From Haliea sp. (GTDB lineage: Bacteria > Pseudomonadota > Gammaproteobacteria > Pseudomonadales > Halieaceae), in the NCBI GenBank assembly GCA_009937575.1, contig JAACFI010000007.1:1-33466 (forward strand): a stretch of DNA of 33,466 nt, read 5' to 3'. Within the stretch, counting starts at the first letter, position 1; each line of letters starts with the position of its first letter. Position numbers and translations under genes: made by a program. A model generated the notes under the pieces. That model was given only the letters and a program-made list of their open reading frames with translations, was not told the DNA's origin and ran no database searches. Below, piece after piece: positions 16,864 through 24,724 of this stretch.

Positions 16864-18003
16864 ATGCAGGCCATAAAGTTGCTTTCCCGGCGCAGTCTCG
16901 ACGATCTGGAAGACGAAATCATCTCCCTGGCGGGTCGTATCAACGCGTCCGAGTATGAGTTTCTGGTCCTGGTGCGCGAGTTCGATCTGCGGCAGGGCTG
17001 GAAGCCCTATCATTTCAACAATTGCGCCGAATGGCTGAACATGAAATGCGGCATTGCGCCCGGTACTGCCCGGGAGAAAATCCGGGTGGCGAACGCGCTG
17101 TTCGACCTGCCGCAGACCGCTGGGGCGATGCAGTCGGGCCGACTGTCCTATTCCAAGGTCCGCGCGCTCAGCCGCATTGCCACACCCGATACCGAGAAGC
17201 GTCTGCTGGATTACGCAATTCCCGCTACCGCCCTGCAGGTGGATGACCACTGCAGGCGTTTGCGCAATGTGCAGCGGGATCTGTCGGGCGAAGATGCACG
17301 GCGGCTTCACCGGGCACGCTCTTTGACCCGCTCGTTGCACGGGGATGGCAGCATGACGATCTCGGTGGAGTTGCCCCGGGAGAGTGGAGAACTGGTGATG
17401 AAGGCGCTGGAGATGGCCCTGTCTATGCTCGAGTCCGATGGGGATGAGCCGGAGTGCGATGATCCAGTCGACGAGGAAACACTGCAGCAGAAGCAGGCCG
17501 ATGCGCTGGTCGCTGTGGCCAGGGGATATCTGTCGGGCTGTGAGGGCAAGCGCAACTGTACCGCGGATCACTACCAGGTGGTGGTGCATGTGGATGAAAA
17601 AGCACTGCGTGGCGAGCCCGATGAGAATTCCAAAAGTGATCTGCCGATAGAGACGGTTCGGCGCCTGTGCTGTGACGGCGCAGTAGTGCCTGTGACCGGG
17701 GATGACAATGGCGATCCACTCAACGTGGGCCGGAAGCACCGCGTGGTGCAGCCCGCGCTTAAAAGGGCTTTGCTGGCCCGGGATAAGTGCTGTCGGTATC
17801 CCGGGTGCACGCATGAGAAATGGCTGGACGCGCATCACGTGGTGCACTGGGCAGATGGCGGTGAGACCACGCTGGGGAATACAATTCTGCTCTGCTCACG
17901 ACACCATCGGCTGTTACATGAAGGTGCGTTTGATATCAGAAGCGGGCCTGGGGGAGACTGGCTTTTCAGGCGGAGTGCCAACGCACCGGCTGCAGTTACA
18001 TGA
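16864..18003 (+). CDS. DUF222-type HNH endonuclease
   Basis: The 379-residue protein has a helical N-terminal DUF222/13E12-type region (about residues 25-290). A C-terminal HNH nuclease module (about 305-353) follows, with zinc-type cysteines CCRYPGC, the core DAHHVVHWADGG, and N-T-I-L-L-CSRHHRLLHEG. Such genes are frequent, often multicopy, in Actinobacteria and in Halieaceae-like gammaproteobacteria; their role is unproven, and links to mobile elements have been suggested. A strong caggaggtgt ribosome-binding site lies before the ATG. The 127-bp AT-rich gap upstream follows the sulfatase remnant. No intron or recombinase is attached. Confidence 0.88.
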   Translation: MQAIKLLSRRSLDDLEDEIISLAGRINASEYEFLVLVREFDLRQGWKPYHFNNCAEWLNMKCGIAPGTAREKIRVANALFDLPQTAGAMQSGRLSYSKVRALSRIATPDTEKRLLDYAIPATALQVDDHCRRLRNVQRDLSGEDARRLHRARSLTRSLHGDGSMTISVELPRESGELVMKALEMALSMLESDGDEPECDDPVDEETLQQKQADALVAVARGYLSGCEGKRNCTADHYQVVVHVDEKALRGEPDENSKSDLPIETVRRLCCDGAVVPVTGDDNGDPLNVGRKHRVVQPALKRALLARDKCCRYPGCTHEKWLDAHHVVHWADGGETTLGNTILLCSRHHRLLHEGAFDIRSGPGGDWLFRRSANAPAAVT

Positions 18004-18074
18004 ATGCGCTGCCCATTGTGATCCCCCTGGCTGAGGCCGTGGGGGTGAATGTGCCCCTGATGGTGGCGCGGTGA
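18000..18074 (+). CDS. Possible 24-codon ORF overlapping the HNH gene stop (doubtful)
   Basis: An ATGA overlap joins the HNH stop to a short frame encoding MNALPIVIPLAEAVGVNVPL and four more residues. Translational coupling is possible, and the peptide is hydrophobic. No upstream ribosome-binding site and no family resemblance are seen. It may instead be the tail of a longer HNH protein after a frameshift, or simply chance. Confidence 0.2.
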   Translation: MNALPIVIPLAEAVGVNVPLMVAR

Positions 18075-18079
18075 GAGGG

Positions 18080-18109
18080 TTGAACTAAGCTAAGAAATAA
18101 CGCCATAAG
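18080..18109 (+). promoter_or_regulatory. Candidate promoter for the DUF6394-channel pair
   Basis: TTGAAC (18080-18085) lies 18 bp upstream of CATAAG (18104-18109). This gives a moderate sigma-70 match 26 bp before the DUF6394 start codon. Both hexamers deviate from consensus, so support is limited. Confidence 0.35.
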
Positions 18110-18134
18110 AGCAATACCGCGGGAAGGGTTTAGA

Positions 18135-18515
18135 ATGAATCTGGAAAAAGTCGTCTTCGGTTTTTTTATCCTGCTCGCTTTGACACTCAATTTCGGCTTC
18201 GTGCTGGGGGACATCGACAACCCCGATCATCACCATGCCTACGAGCTGTGGGCCGCCATTTTGGTCAGCTTGATCGCCACCGTTCTTAAATTCGGCGACC
18301 GCAGCCACATGGGCGCCGTGCTGCTTGCCACCAGCCTGGTGGCGGACCTGCAGCTGATCATGGCTGCCTTCGTCTGGGCCATGGCCACGCATGTACAGGG
18401 GGGGACGGATGCCCAGATCATGCCTAGCGTGGTCTCACTTGCGGGAGGGGCGCTGCTGGCCAACCTGGCTTCGGGCGTATTGCTCATAATCGAAACTGCG
18501 ACACTTCGCCGCTAG
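18135..18515 (+). CDS. DUF6394-family inner-membrane protein
   Basis: The 126-residue protein has about four hydrophobic segments (near residues 5-25, 35-50, 55-85 and 95-120) and conserved pieces such as NFGFVLGDIDNPDHHHAYELWAAI and VLKFGDRSHMGAVLLATSLVADLQLI. I recognise it as the DUF6394 family, whose function is not established. An aaggg ribosome-binding site is 6 bp before the ATG. The gene lies 6 bp upstream of a tandem-RCK potassium channel; this pairing suggests an accessory subunit or assembly factor for the channel, which is inference from position. The HHH cluster in the first loop could bind metal. Confidence 0.85.
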   Translation: MNLEKVVFGFFILLALTLNFGFVLGDIDNPDHHHAYELWAAILVSLIATVLKFGDRSHMGAVLLATSLVADLQLIMAAFVWAMATHVQGGTDAQIMPSVVSLAGGALLANLASGVLLIIETATLRR

Positions 18516-18521
18516 ATCACC

Positions 18522-20234
18522 ATGTCTGAGGGATTCGTGGACAGCGCACTCTCCCGGGTGCTGTTCCTTTTTTTCAGGCGCATGCGAACGCCGCTGATCG
18601 TCCTTATACTGACCTATTCTATTTCTGCAATTGGGCTGGTGCTGATTCCCGGTACCGACGCCGATGGCAATACCTGGCGCTTCGATTTTTTCCACGCGTT
18701 CTACTTCGTCAGTTTCATGGGCTCGACGATCGGCTTTGGTGAGATACCCCAGGAGTTCAACGGCGCCCAGCGGCTGTGGGTTGCGGTCAGCATCTGGGTT
18801 ACCGTGGTGGCCTGGCTCTATGCCATAGGAAGAATTTTCACCCTGACGCAGGATCCCGCCTTCACCCGGGCCACCACCGAAGCGCGCTTTATCCGCAGCG
18901 TACGCAAGATCAGCCAGCCGTTTACCGTGGTTTGCGGCTACGGCGAGACCGGTGTCCTGCTGGTGCGCTCACTGGCATACCGCGGCATACAGCCTGTCGT
19001 ACTCGATCAGGACCAGTTGAATATCGATTCCGTGCAGCTGGAAAACCTGGGCATGGATATACCGGCCTTTTGTGCCGACGCCTCGGTGACACAGCACCTG
19101 GTGGAAGCCGGCCTGCACAGCCCCCTGTGCCGGGCGGTGGTGGCGATCACTGACAGCGATGAGGTGAATGTGAAAATCGCGGTTACCGCCAAACTGCTGC
19201 AGAAGGAAATCCCCGTAATCGCCCGGGCGGGCGTAAAGGAAGCGGTGGATAACCTCGCCTCCTTTAACACCGATCACATCATCAACGCTTACGAGGTGTT
19301 TGGTGAACACCTGGCCATGACCCAACGCACCCCCAGCGTGCACCTGCTGCACGCGTGGTTGATCAGCCTGCCCAACCGCACCCTGCAACCGCCCGTGACA
19401 CCGCCGCAGGGGAAGTGGGTGATATGTGGGTATGGGCGTTTCGGAAGCTCCTGCGCTCGTTACCTGGAGTCGGAGGGCAATGAGGTGACCGTGATCGAAC
19501 GCAAGGAGGAAAAGGCGCCGGAAGGTTCTATCGTGGGGCGTGGCACAGAAGCGGGGCCACTGATCTCTGCGGGGATTCGTGATGCCGTGGGCATAATCTC
19601 TGGCACCGATTCAGATACCAACACCCTGTCGGCCATTATGACCGCCCGGGAACTCAACCCGGATCTTTACCTGGTGGCCAGGCAGGACCGGCGGGCCGAT
19701 ACCGCGATATTTGAGGCCGCAGGGCTGGACCTGATCATGGAGCCCAGCCGGATTATTGTCTGGCGTATCCTGCCGCTGATTACCACGCCTCTCCTCAGCC
19801 GGTTTCTTCGCCTGCTGCGGGCCGGCACCGAGAATGATGCATGGCAGGTGCGGGAGCGCATTGCTGCCGTGTGCGGAGGCGTGACTCCCGAAACCTGGTC
19901 CTTCAAGATCAAGCCTGATGAGACCGCCGCACTGTGGGATGCGCTGGAGCAGGGCGAGACGGTTTGCCTTGAGCACCTGCATCGGAAGCCGAGCAATCGC
20001 GATCGTATGCTTCCCTGCATTCCCCTGCTGCTGGCCCGGGGCGACAGAACCTTTATGTTGCCCGGACCGGAGATGCAACTGCGAAGCGGCGACCGCATAC
20101 TCTTCACTGCCAGGGCCGGCACCCGACGAGTCATGGATTGGGGCCTGAATAATCCAAAGGTTCTGGAGTACCTGGTTACTGGCATTGAATCGCCGGACGG
20201 CTCCGTCTGGCGCTGGATGGCCCGCCAGCGGTGA
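18522..20234 (+). CDS. Two-TM potassium channel with tandem RCK/TrkA domains
   Basis: The 570-residue protein has TM1 (about residues 24-44), a P-loop with filter-like STIGFGEIP (about 66-74), and TM2 (about 85-103). Two RCK modules follow: TrkA-N 1 with VVCGYGETGVLLVRSL (about 132-147), and TrkA-N 2 with WVICGYGRFGSSCARYL (about 303-319), with a C-terminal TrkA-C-like part ending near 565. RCK rings gate K+ channels in response to NAD(H), Ca2+ or other ligands. The filter is TIGFGE instead of the canonical TVGYGD, so ion selectivity is uncertain. It is preceded by DUF6394 with a 6-bp gap and very probably forms an operon with it. Confidence 0.9.
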   Translation: MSEGFVDSALSRVLFLFFRRMRTPLIVLILTYSISAIGLVLIPGTDADGNTWRFDFFHAFYFVSFMGSTIGFGEIPQEFNGAQRLWVAVSIWVTVVAWLYAIGRIFTLTQDPAFTRATTEARFIRSVRKISQPFTVVCGYGETGVLLVRSLAYRGIQPVVLDQDQLNIDSVQLENLGMDIPAFCADASVTQHLVEAGLHSPLCRAVVAITDSDEVNVKIAVTAKLLQKEIPVIARAGVKEAVDNLASFNTDHIINAYEVFGEHLAMTQRTPSVHLLHAWLISLPNRTLQPPVTPPQGKWVICGYGRFGSSCARYLESEGNEVTVIERKEEKAPEGSIVGRGTEAGPLISAGIRDAVGIISGTDSDTNTLSAIMTARELNPDLYLVARQDRRADTAIFEAAGLDLIMEPSRIIVWRILPLITTPLLSRFLRLLRAGTENDAWQVRERIAAVCGGVTPETWSFKIKPDETAALWDALEQGETVCLEHLHRKPSNRDRMLPCIPLLLARGDRTFMLPGPEMQLRSGDRILFTARAGTRRVMDWGLNNPKVLEYLVTGIESPDGSVWRWMARQR

Positions 20235-20250
20235 TCGGTGAAACAGAAAG

Positions 20251-20271
20251 TGGTGCCCAGAGACAGAATCG
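20251..20271. repeat. Duplicate of tRNA-Phe 3' end (attachment-site-like direct repeat, outer copy)
   Basis: These 21 bases are identical to the last 21 bases of the tRNA-Phe gene, including CCA (20320-20340), in the same orientation and 69 bp away. Direct repeats of a tRNA 3' end are the usual trace of integrase-mediated insertion. Only 48 bp lie between the copies, so any element would be almost completely gone. A partial tandem tRNA duplication is the alternative. Confidence 0.75.
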
Positions 20272-20319
20272 TACCGGCCGGCGTTCCGGGGGCGACACAA
20301 TGTGGCGGCATGGGGAATT

Positions 20320-20395
20320 TGGTGCCCAGAGACAGAATCGAACTGCCGACACGGGGATTTTCAATCCCCTGCTCTACCGACTGAGCTATCTGGGC
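20320..20395 (-). tRNA. tRNA-Phe (anticodon GAA)
   Basis: The minus strand folds into a complete 76-nt cloverleaf with acceptor GCCCAGA/TCTGGGC and encoded CCA. The D arm is GCTC-AGTCGGTA-GAGC, the anticodon stem GGGGA/TCCCC carries loop TTGAAAA (anticodon GAA at 20360-20362), and the T arm loop is TTCGATT. It closely resembles Escherichia coli tRNA-Phe as remembered. It has its own promoter at 20423-20451 and is followed by a duplicated 3' end. Confidence 0.97.
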
Positions 20396-20422
20396 GTGTT
20401 TGCTGGATCGCAAGAGGCGCGT

Positions 20423-20451
20423 ATTAAACCCGCAGAAGGGCGTGGAGTCAA
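20423..20451 (-). promoter_or_regulatory. tRNA-Phe promoter with GC-rich discriminator
   Basis: On the minus strand TTGACT (20446-20451) and TTTAAT (20423-20428) are 17 bp apart, close to the sigma-70 consensus. The discriminator after the -10 is GC-rich (acgcgcc), as at stable-RNA promoters under stringent control. It lies between the yggX stop and the tRNA. Confidence 0.75.
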
Positions 20452-20461
20452 GATCTCCCGC

Positions 20462-20734
20462 CTACTCTGAGGGGGGTACATATCCCTCCGCCTGGTCGTA
20501 CTCTTCCCCGGAGAAAAACTTGTCCATTTCCCCCTGCAGGTACTTGCGCGCCTCGGGATCCACCAGGCTCAGGTGTTTCTCGTTGATCAGCATGGTCTGG
20601 TGAGCCTGCCAGTCCTGCCACGCCTGTTTTGACACCGATTCGAAAATTTCCTGTCCCTTGGGGCCGGGGTATGGCGGGGTGTCCAGGCCTTCCATCTCTT
20701 TCTGGTATTTCTTGCAAAAAACGGTGCGGGACAT
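20462..20734 (-). CDS. yggX: Fe(2+)-trafficking / oxidative-damage protection protein YggX
   Basis: The 90-residue protein matches YggX over its length: [22 protein letters not shown] with the conserved Cys near the N-terminus, then [16 protein letters not shown], and [12 protein letters not shown] near the end. YggX is a small cytosolic protein that protects Fe-S clusters from oxidative damage and is controlled by SoxRS in enterics. It lies 23 bp downstream of mutY on the same strand, the standard gammaproteobacterial arrangement. That order makes sense because MutY is itself an Fe-S enzyme. Its stop is 11 bp from the tRNA-Phe promoter. Confidence 0.97.
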   Translation of the reverse strand: MSRTVFCKKYQKEMEGLDTPPYPGPKGQEIFESVSKQAWQDWQAHQTMLINEKHLSLVDPEARKYLQGEMDKFFSGEEYDQAEGYVPPSE

Positions 20735-20757
20735 GGTGTTACTCCAACTGTCGAGTG

Positions 20758-21807
20758 TCAGGCCAACCTGGACAGCAGGTCGGCCACCGGGGCTGCCAGG
20801 CCGATTTGCGGCGGCCGGCGACTGTTATACCAGAGCTGGTCAGATGCTTCCATGATGCCCGTCGGGGTACTGTCCAGCTCAACCTGCATCGGTTGAATAT
20901 CCAGGTGGTAGTGGCTGAAGGTGTGGCGGAAGGCATCCCAGCTTTCAATGCTGTTGGGTTCCAACCCCCAGCGGTCGATGCACCAGGCGGTAACCTGTTC
21001 AGCCGCGCTGAGTTCCGGGAAGCACCACAACCCACCCCATATGCCGCTGGCGGGGCGGCGTTCCAGCCAGATATCGCCGTTGGCGGCTCTCACCATGAGG
21101 AAGGTAGTGGATTTCACAGGCAGCGACTTGCGGGGCTTCTTCCCCGGAAAATCCTGTTGCGCGCCGCGCTCCCGCGCCACGCAATCGCCGTTCACCGGGC
21201 AGCTCTCACAGGCAGGGGCGCTGCGGGTGCACAGGGTGGCCCCCAGGTCCATCATCGCCTGGGAATAATCTGCAAAGCGTTCGCCCGGAGTGCAGTCTTC
21301 GGCGATTTGCCACAGCTGCTTGTGTACTGAAGTTGTGCCGGGCCAGCCGGGTACGGCACGGTGGCGGGACAATACACGTTTGACGTTGCCGTCCAGGATA
21401 ACCGCTCGCTTTCCCAGGGCGATACTGACGATCGCGCCGGCGGTGGAGCGCCCGACTCCCGGCAGTTGTTCCAGTTCCTCCACACTGCCTGGGAATATAC
21501 CGTCGAATTCCTCGCAGACCATTGTCGCCGCCCGGTGCAGGTTGCGTGCCCGGGCGTAGTAGCCCAGCCCGGTCCAGAGGTGCAGAACCCGATCCACCGG
21601 GGCGGCCGCCAGCTCCTCAACTGTCGGGAAGGTTTCCATGAAGCGATGGAAATAGGGTATGACGGTCTGCACCTGGGTCTGCTGCAGCATGATCTCGGAT
21701 ACCCATACCCGGTAGGGTTCGGTGTCCTGTTGCCAGGGCAGGTCCTTGCGCCCCGAGTGTTCGAACCAGGCAAGGACTCTTTCGGCGAAGCTGGATGTGG
21801 CAGGCAT
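20758..21807 (-). CDS. mutY: A/G-specific adenine DNA glycosylase MutY
   Basis: The 349-residue protein removes adenine mispaired with 8-oxoguanine. It has the catalytic Glu38 ([15 protein letters not shown]), a helix-hairpin-helix ([12 protein letters not shown], about 115-126) and the catalytic Asp139 ([11 protein letters not shown]). The [4Fe-4S] loop is C193-x6-C200-x2-C203-x5-C209. A C-terminal MutT-like domain (about 230-349) follows, which reads 8-oxoguanine. Length is typical. It starts with ATG at 21807 and is divergent from hisB across a 142-bp gap. The yggX gene follows in the same transcript. Confidence 0.97.
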   Translation of the reverse strand: MPATSSFAERVLAWFEHSGRKDLPWQQDTEPYRVWVSEIMLQQTQVQTVIPYFHRFMETFPTVEELAAAPVDRVLHLWTGLGYYARARNLHRAATMVCEEFDGIFPGSVEELEQLPGVGRSTAGAIVSIALGKRAVILDGNVKRVLSRHRAVPGWPGTTSVHKQLWQIAEDCTPGERFADYSQAMMDLGATLCTRSAPACESCPVNGDCVARERGAQQDFPGKKPRKSLPVKSTTFLMVRAANGDIWLERRPASGIWGGLWCFPELSAAEQVTAWCIDRWGLEPNSIESWDAFRHTFSHYHLDIQPMQVELDSTPTGIMEASDQLWYNSRRPPQIGLAAPVADLLSRLA

Positions 21808-21891
21808 TGTGGTGGGATAGACAGCAAAAACAGGCAGTTAGGGTAATCCGGAAGTGTGAAAACCTCCAGTGAATTCACAGGCGCATTCTTT

Positions 21892-21897
21892 TATAAT
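21892..21897 (+). promoter_or_regulatory. Candidate -10 element for hisBHAF
   Basis: A perfect TATAAT is present 53 bp before the hisB ATG, in the gap shared with mutY. The hexamer 17 bp upstream (GTGAAT) is a poor -35. No leader peptide rich in His codons or attenuator hairpin is visible in the short leader, so enterobacterial-type attenuation is unlikely. Confidence 0.5.
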
Positions 21898-21949
21898 GGC
21901 CCGCTTTTCCGGGGGATGGCTCCCGGAGTGACCTCCCGTGGAGAGATCG

Positions 21950-22543
21950 ATGGCTGAGCGCAAGGCCACAGTAGAGAGAAATACCCTGGAGACCCGGATC
22001 ACCGCCAAGGTGAATCTGGATGGCTCCGGGGCGGCGACCTTTGATACCGGCATCCCCTTCCTGGAGCACATGCTGGACCAGATAGCGCGCCACGGCCTGA
22101 TCGACCTGGACATAAAGGCCGAGGGCGACCTGCACATCGACGACCACCACACGGTAGAGGATATCGGCATCACCCTGGGCCAGGCTTTTGCGAAGGCTGT
22201 TGGTGACAAGAAAGGTATCCTGCGCTACGGGCACGCTTACGTGCCCCTGGACGAGGCCCTGTCACGAGTGGTGATCGACTTCTCCGGGCGTCCCGGGCTC
22301 GTCTACCAGGTGCCCTATACCCGTGCCACCGTGGGCGGCTTTGACGTGGACCTGTTCCTGGAATTTTTCCAGGGTTTCGTCAACCACGCACAGGTGACCC
22401 TGCACGTGGACAACCTGCGCGGTGACAATACCCACCACCAGGCGGAGACGGTGTTCAAAGCCTTCGGTCGGGCTATGCGTATGGCCCTGTCCGAGGACCC
22501 GCGCATGGCGGGTGTTACCCCGTCCACCAAAGGTGTTCTGTAA
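21950..22543 (+). CDS. hisB: Imidazoleglycerol-phosphate dehydratase HisB
   Basis: This is the monofunctional 197-residue form. The metal-binding His/Glu motifs are present: [26 protein letters not shown] and [17 protein letters not shown]. It dehydrates imidazoleglycerol phosphate to imidazoleacetol phosphate in histidine synthesis. A GTG at 21938 is in frame, but ATG at 21950 is better placed behind ggagaga and gives the usual [14 protein letters not shown] start. It is first of four genes, with hisH starting 9 bp downstream. There is no fused phosphatase domain as in Escherichia coli. Confidence 0.96.
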   Translation: MAERKATVERNTLETRITAKVNLDGSGAATFDTGIPFLEHMLDQIARHGLIDLDIKAEGDLHIDDHHTVEDIGITLGQAFAKAVGDKKGILRYGHAYVPLDEALSRVVIDFSGRPGLVYQVPYTRATVGGFDVDLFLEFFQGFVNHAQVTLHVDNLRGDNTHHQAETVFKAFGRAMRMALSEDPRMAGVTPSTKGVL

Positions 22544-22552
22544 GGACCGATC

Positions 22553-23203
22553 ATGAGTGGTGTAGTCGCCGTAATCGATTACGGCATGGGCAACCTGCAC
22601 TCCGTGGCCAGTGCGCTGGAGCACGTGGGCGCGGACAAGGTGCTGGTGACCCATGACGCGGAACTGATCCGCCAGGCAGACAGGGTGGTGTTTCCGGGCG
22701 TGGGCGCTATTCGCGACTGTATGGCGGAAATCCGCCGGCTCAAGTGCGACCAGCTGCTGAGCGACGCGCTCACAGAACAGCACAAGCCGGTGCTGGCGAT
22801 CTGCGTGGGCATGCAGGCCCTGATGACCCATTCCGAGGAGAACGACGGGGTGCAGTGCCTGGACATTATCCCCGGCGAGGTGCGCTTTTTTGGCAAGGGA
22901 CTGACAGATGCTGAAGGGCAACGCCTGAAGGTTCCGCACATGGGCTGGAACCAGGTGCGCCAGGTAATGGCTCACCCCCTGTGGCGGGATATTTCCGACA
23001 TGTCGCGTTTCTATTTCGTGCACAGCTACTATGTGGATGCGGTGGACCGCAGCCTGCTGGCGGGTTCGGTGGATTACGGTGTCTGTGCCGACGCCGCGCT
23101 GGCCAGGGACAACCTCTTCGCAGTGCAGTTCCACCCGGAAAAGAGCGCCACTGCGGGCCTGCAATTATTACGCAATTTCCTGGAGTGGAACGGCACATGC
23201 TGA
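22553..23203 (+). CDS. hisH: Imidazole glycerol phosphate synthase, glutaminase subunit HisH
   Basis: The 216-residue class I glutamine amidotransferase has its nucleophile Cys84 in [10 protein letters not shown] and the His/Glu pair in QFHPEKS near the C-terminus. It also has the oxyanion strand [10 protein letters not shown]. It supplies ammonia to HisF. Its last 7 bp overlap the start of hisA, which implies translational coupling. Length is normal for the family. Confidence 0.96.
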   Translation: MSGVVAVIDYGMGNLHSVASALEHVGADKVLVTHDAELIRQADRVVFPGVGAIRDCMAEIRRLKCDQLLSDALTEQHKPVLAICVGMQALMTHSEENDGVQCLDIIPGEVRFFGKGLTDAEGQRLKVPHMGWNQVRQVMAHPLWRDISDMSRFYFVHSYYVDAVDRSLLAGSVDYGVCADAALARDNLFAVQFHPEKSATAGLQLLRNFLEWNGTC

Positions 23204-23931
23204 TTATTCCCGCAATCGACCTGAAGGATGGCCAGTGCGTGCGTTTGCGTCAGGGCCTGATGGACGACAGCACGGTTTTTTCCGACGACCCGGTGGCCAT
23301 GGCCGCCCGTTGGGTGGAGGCCGGTTGCCGCCGCCTGCACCTGGTGGACCTGAACGGCGCCTTCGCCGGTGAGCCGGTAAACGGCGAGGTAGTGACCGCT
23401 ATCGCCGCCGCCTACCCCGACCTGCCGATCCAGATCGGCGGTGGCATCCGCAACCTGGACACCATCGAACACTACGTGAAGGCCGGTGTGTCCTACGTGA
23501 TCATCGGTACCAAGGCCGTGAAGGAGCCGGAATTCGTCGCCAAGGCCTGCGCCGCCTTTCCCGGCAAGGTAATCGTCGGGCTGGACGCGAAAGATGGCCT
23601 GGTGGCGACTGACGGCTGGGCGGAGGTTTCGGAGGTGAAAGCCACCGATCTGGCCAGGCAGTTCGAATCCGATGGCGTGTCTGCCATCGTCTACACGGAC
23701 ATCGCCCGTGACGGCATGATGCAGGGGGTCAACGTGGAGGCCACGGTGACAATGGCGCAGGCGTCGTCAATTCCCGTGATCGCCTCCGGCGGTATTACCA
23801 ATATCGACGATATCCGTGCACTCGTGGCAGTGGCGGGTAGTGGTATCTGTGGCGCCATTACCGGCCGCGCCATCTACGAGGGAACGCTGGATGTTTCCGA
23901 AGCCCAGAAACTGTGTGACGAGGCTGCCTGA
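23197..23931 (+). CDS. hisA: ProFAR isomerase HisA
   Basis: The 244-residue (beta/alpha)8 barrel begins [17 protein letters not shown] with the catalytic Asp8. It continues with ADLNGAF-like [25 protein letters not shown] and the second catalytic Asp region [10 protein letters not shown]. Paired phosphate-binding loops lie in the two half-barrels (IGGGIR and ASGGI). It converts ProFAR to PRFAR. The open frame extends upstream, but ATG at 23197 overlaps the hisH stop as usual for this operon. The hisF gene follows after 2 bp. Confidence 0.97.
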   Translation: MLIIPAIDLKDGQCVRLRQGLMDDSTVFSDDPVAMAARWVEAGCRRLHLVDLNGAFAGEPVNGEVVTAIAAAYPDLPIQIGGGIRNLDTIEHYVKAGVSYVIIGTKAVKEPEFVAKACAAFPGKVIVGLDAKDGLVATDGWAEVSEVKATDLARQFESDGVSAIVYTDIARDGMMQGVNVEATVTMAQASSIPVIASGGITNIDDIRALVAVAGSGICGAITGRAIYEGTLDVSEAQKLCDEAA

Positions 23932-23933
23932 GG

Positions 23934-24707
23934 ATGGGACTGGCAAAGCGCATCATTCCCTGCCTGGACGTGGAGTGCGGTCGGGTAGTGAAGGGGGTCA
24001 ACTTCGTGGATATTCGCGACGCAGGTGACCCGGTGGAAATTGCCATGCGCTACAACGAGCAGGGGGCGGACGAAATAACCTTCCTTGATATTACAGCGAG
24101 TCACGAGGGCCGGGAGACCACGGTGCACACTGTGGAGCAGATTGCCGAACACGTGTTCATCCCGCTTACGGTCGGCGGTGGAATCCGCACCATCGAGGAT
24201 ATCCGCACTATGCTCAACGCCGGTGCCGACAAGGTCAGCATCAACACCGCAGCCATCCACAATCCTGACCTGGTGAGGGAGTCCGCCGAGCGCTTCGGCT
24301 CCCAGTGCATCGTGGTGGCCATCGACGCCAAGCGGGTCGATGACGTGGAGGGCAAGCCGCGCTGGGAGATTTTCACCCACGGCGGTCGCAAGCCAACCGG
24401 GATCGACGCGGTCGCCTGGGCGGAACGAATGGCGGACCTGGGAGCCGGCGAAATACTGCTGACCAGCATGGACCGGGACGGGACCAAGAACGGTTTCGAG
24501 CTGGGTGTGACCCGGGCCATTACTGACGCGGTGGATATCCCGGTGATTGCCTCCGGTGGCGTGGGCAACCTGGACCACCTGGTTGAGGGCATCACCCTGG
24601 GCGGCGCCGATGCGGTGCTGGCCGCAAGTATTTTTCACTTCGGTGAATACACCGTGCCCGAGGCAAAGGCCTATATGGCCGCCCGTGGTGTGGAGGTCAG
24701 GCTGTAA
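23934..24707 (+). CDS. hisF: Imidazole glycerol phosphate synthase, cyclase subunit HisF
   Basis: The 257-residue barrel begins with the signature [22 protein letters not shown] containing catalytic Asp11. It continues with [18 protein letters not shown], the second catalytic Asp in VVAIDAKRV, and [13 protein letters not shown]. With HisH it forms IGP and AICAR. It is the last gene of this segment; hisI, hisE and hisG are not adjacent. It converges with ctpA with 17 bp between the stops, and no terminator hairpin fits in that gap. Confidence 0.97.
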   Translation: MGLAKRIIPCLDVECGRVVKGVNFVDIRDAGDPVEIAMRYNEQGADEITFLDITASHEGRETTVHTVEQIAEHVFIPLTVGGGIRTIEDIRTMLNAGADKVSINTAAIHNPDLVRESAERFGSQCIVVAIDAKRVDDVEGKPRWEIFTHGGRKPTGIDAVAWAERMADLGAGEILLTSMDRDGTKNGFELGVTRAITDAVDIPVIASGGVGNLDHLVEGITLGGADAVLAASIFHFGEYTVPEAKAYMAARGVEVRL

Positions 24708-24724
24708 GGGCGGCTCGCAGGGGC

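Noticed and set aside
21868-21878. AGTGAATTCAC upstream of hisB matching the core palindrome at 13081
   Set aside because: An 11-base match between two places in a window of this size is expected by chance, and the flanking arms differ. No shared regulation can be claimed.
24708-24724. Terminator between hisF and ctpA
   Set aside because: Only 17 bp separate the convergent stops, and no hairpin with a T-run is present. Termination must occur inside a neighbouring gene or be Rho dependent.
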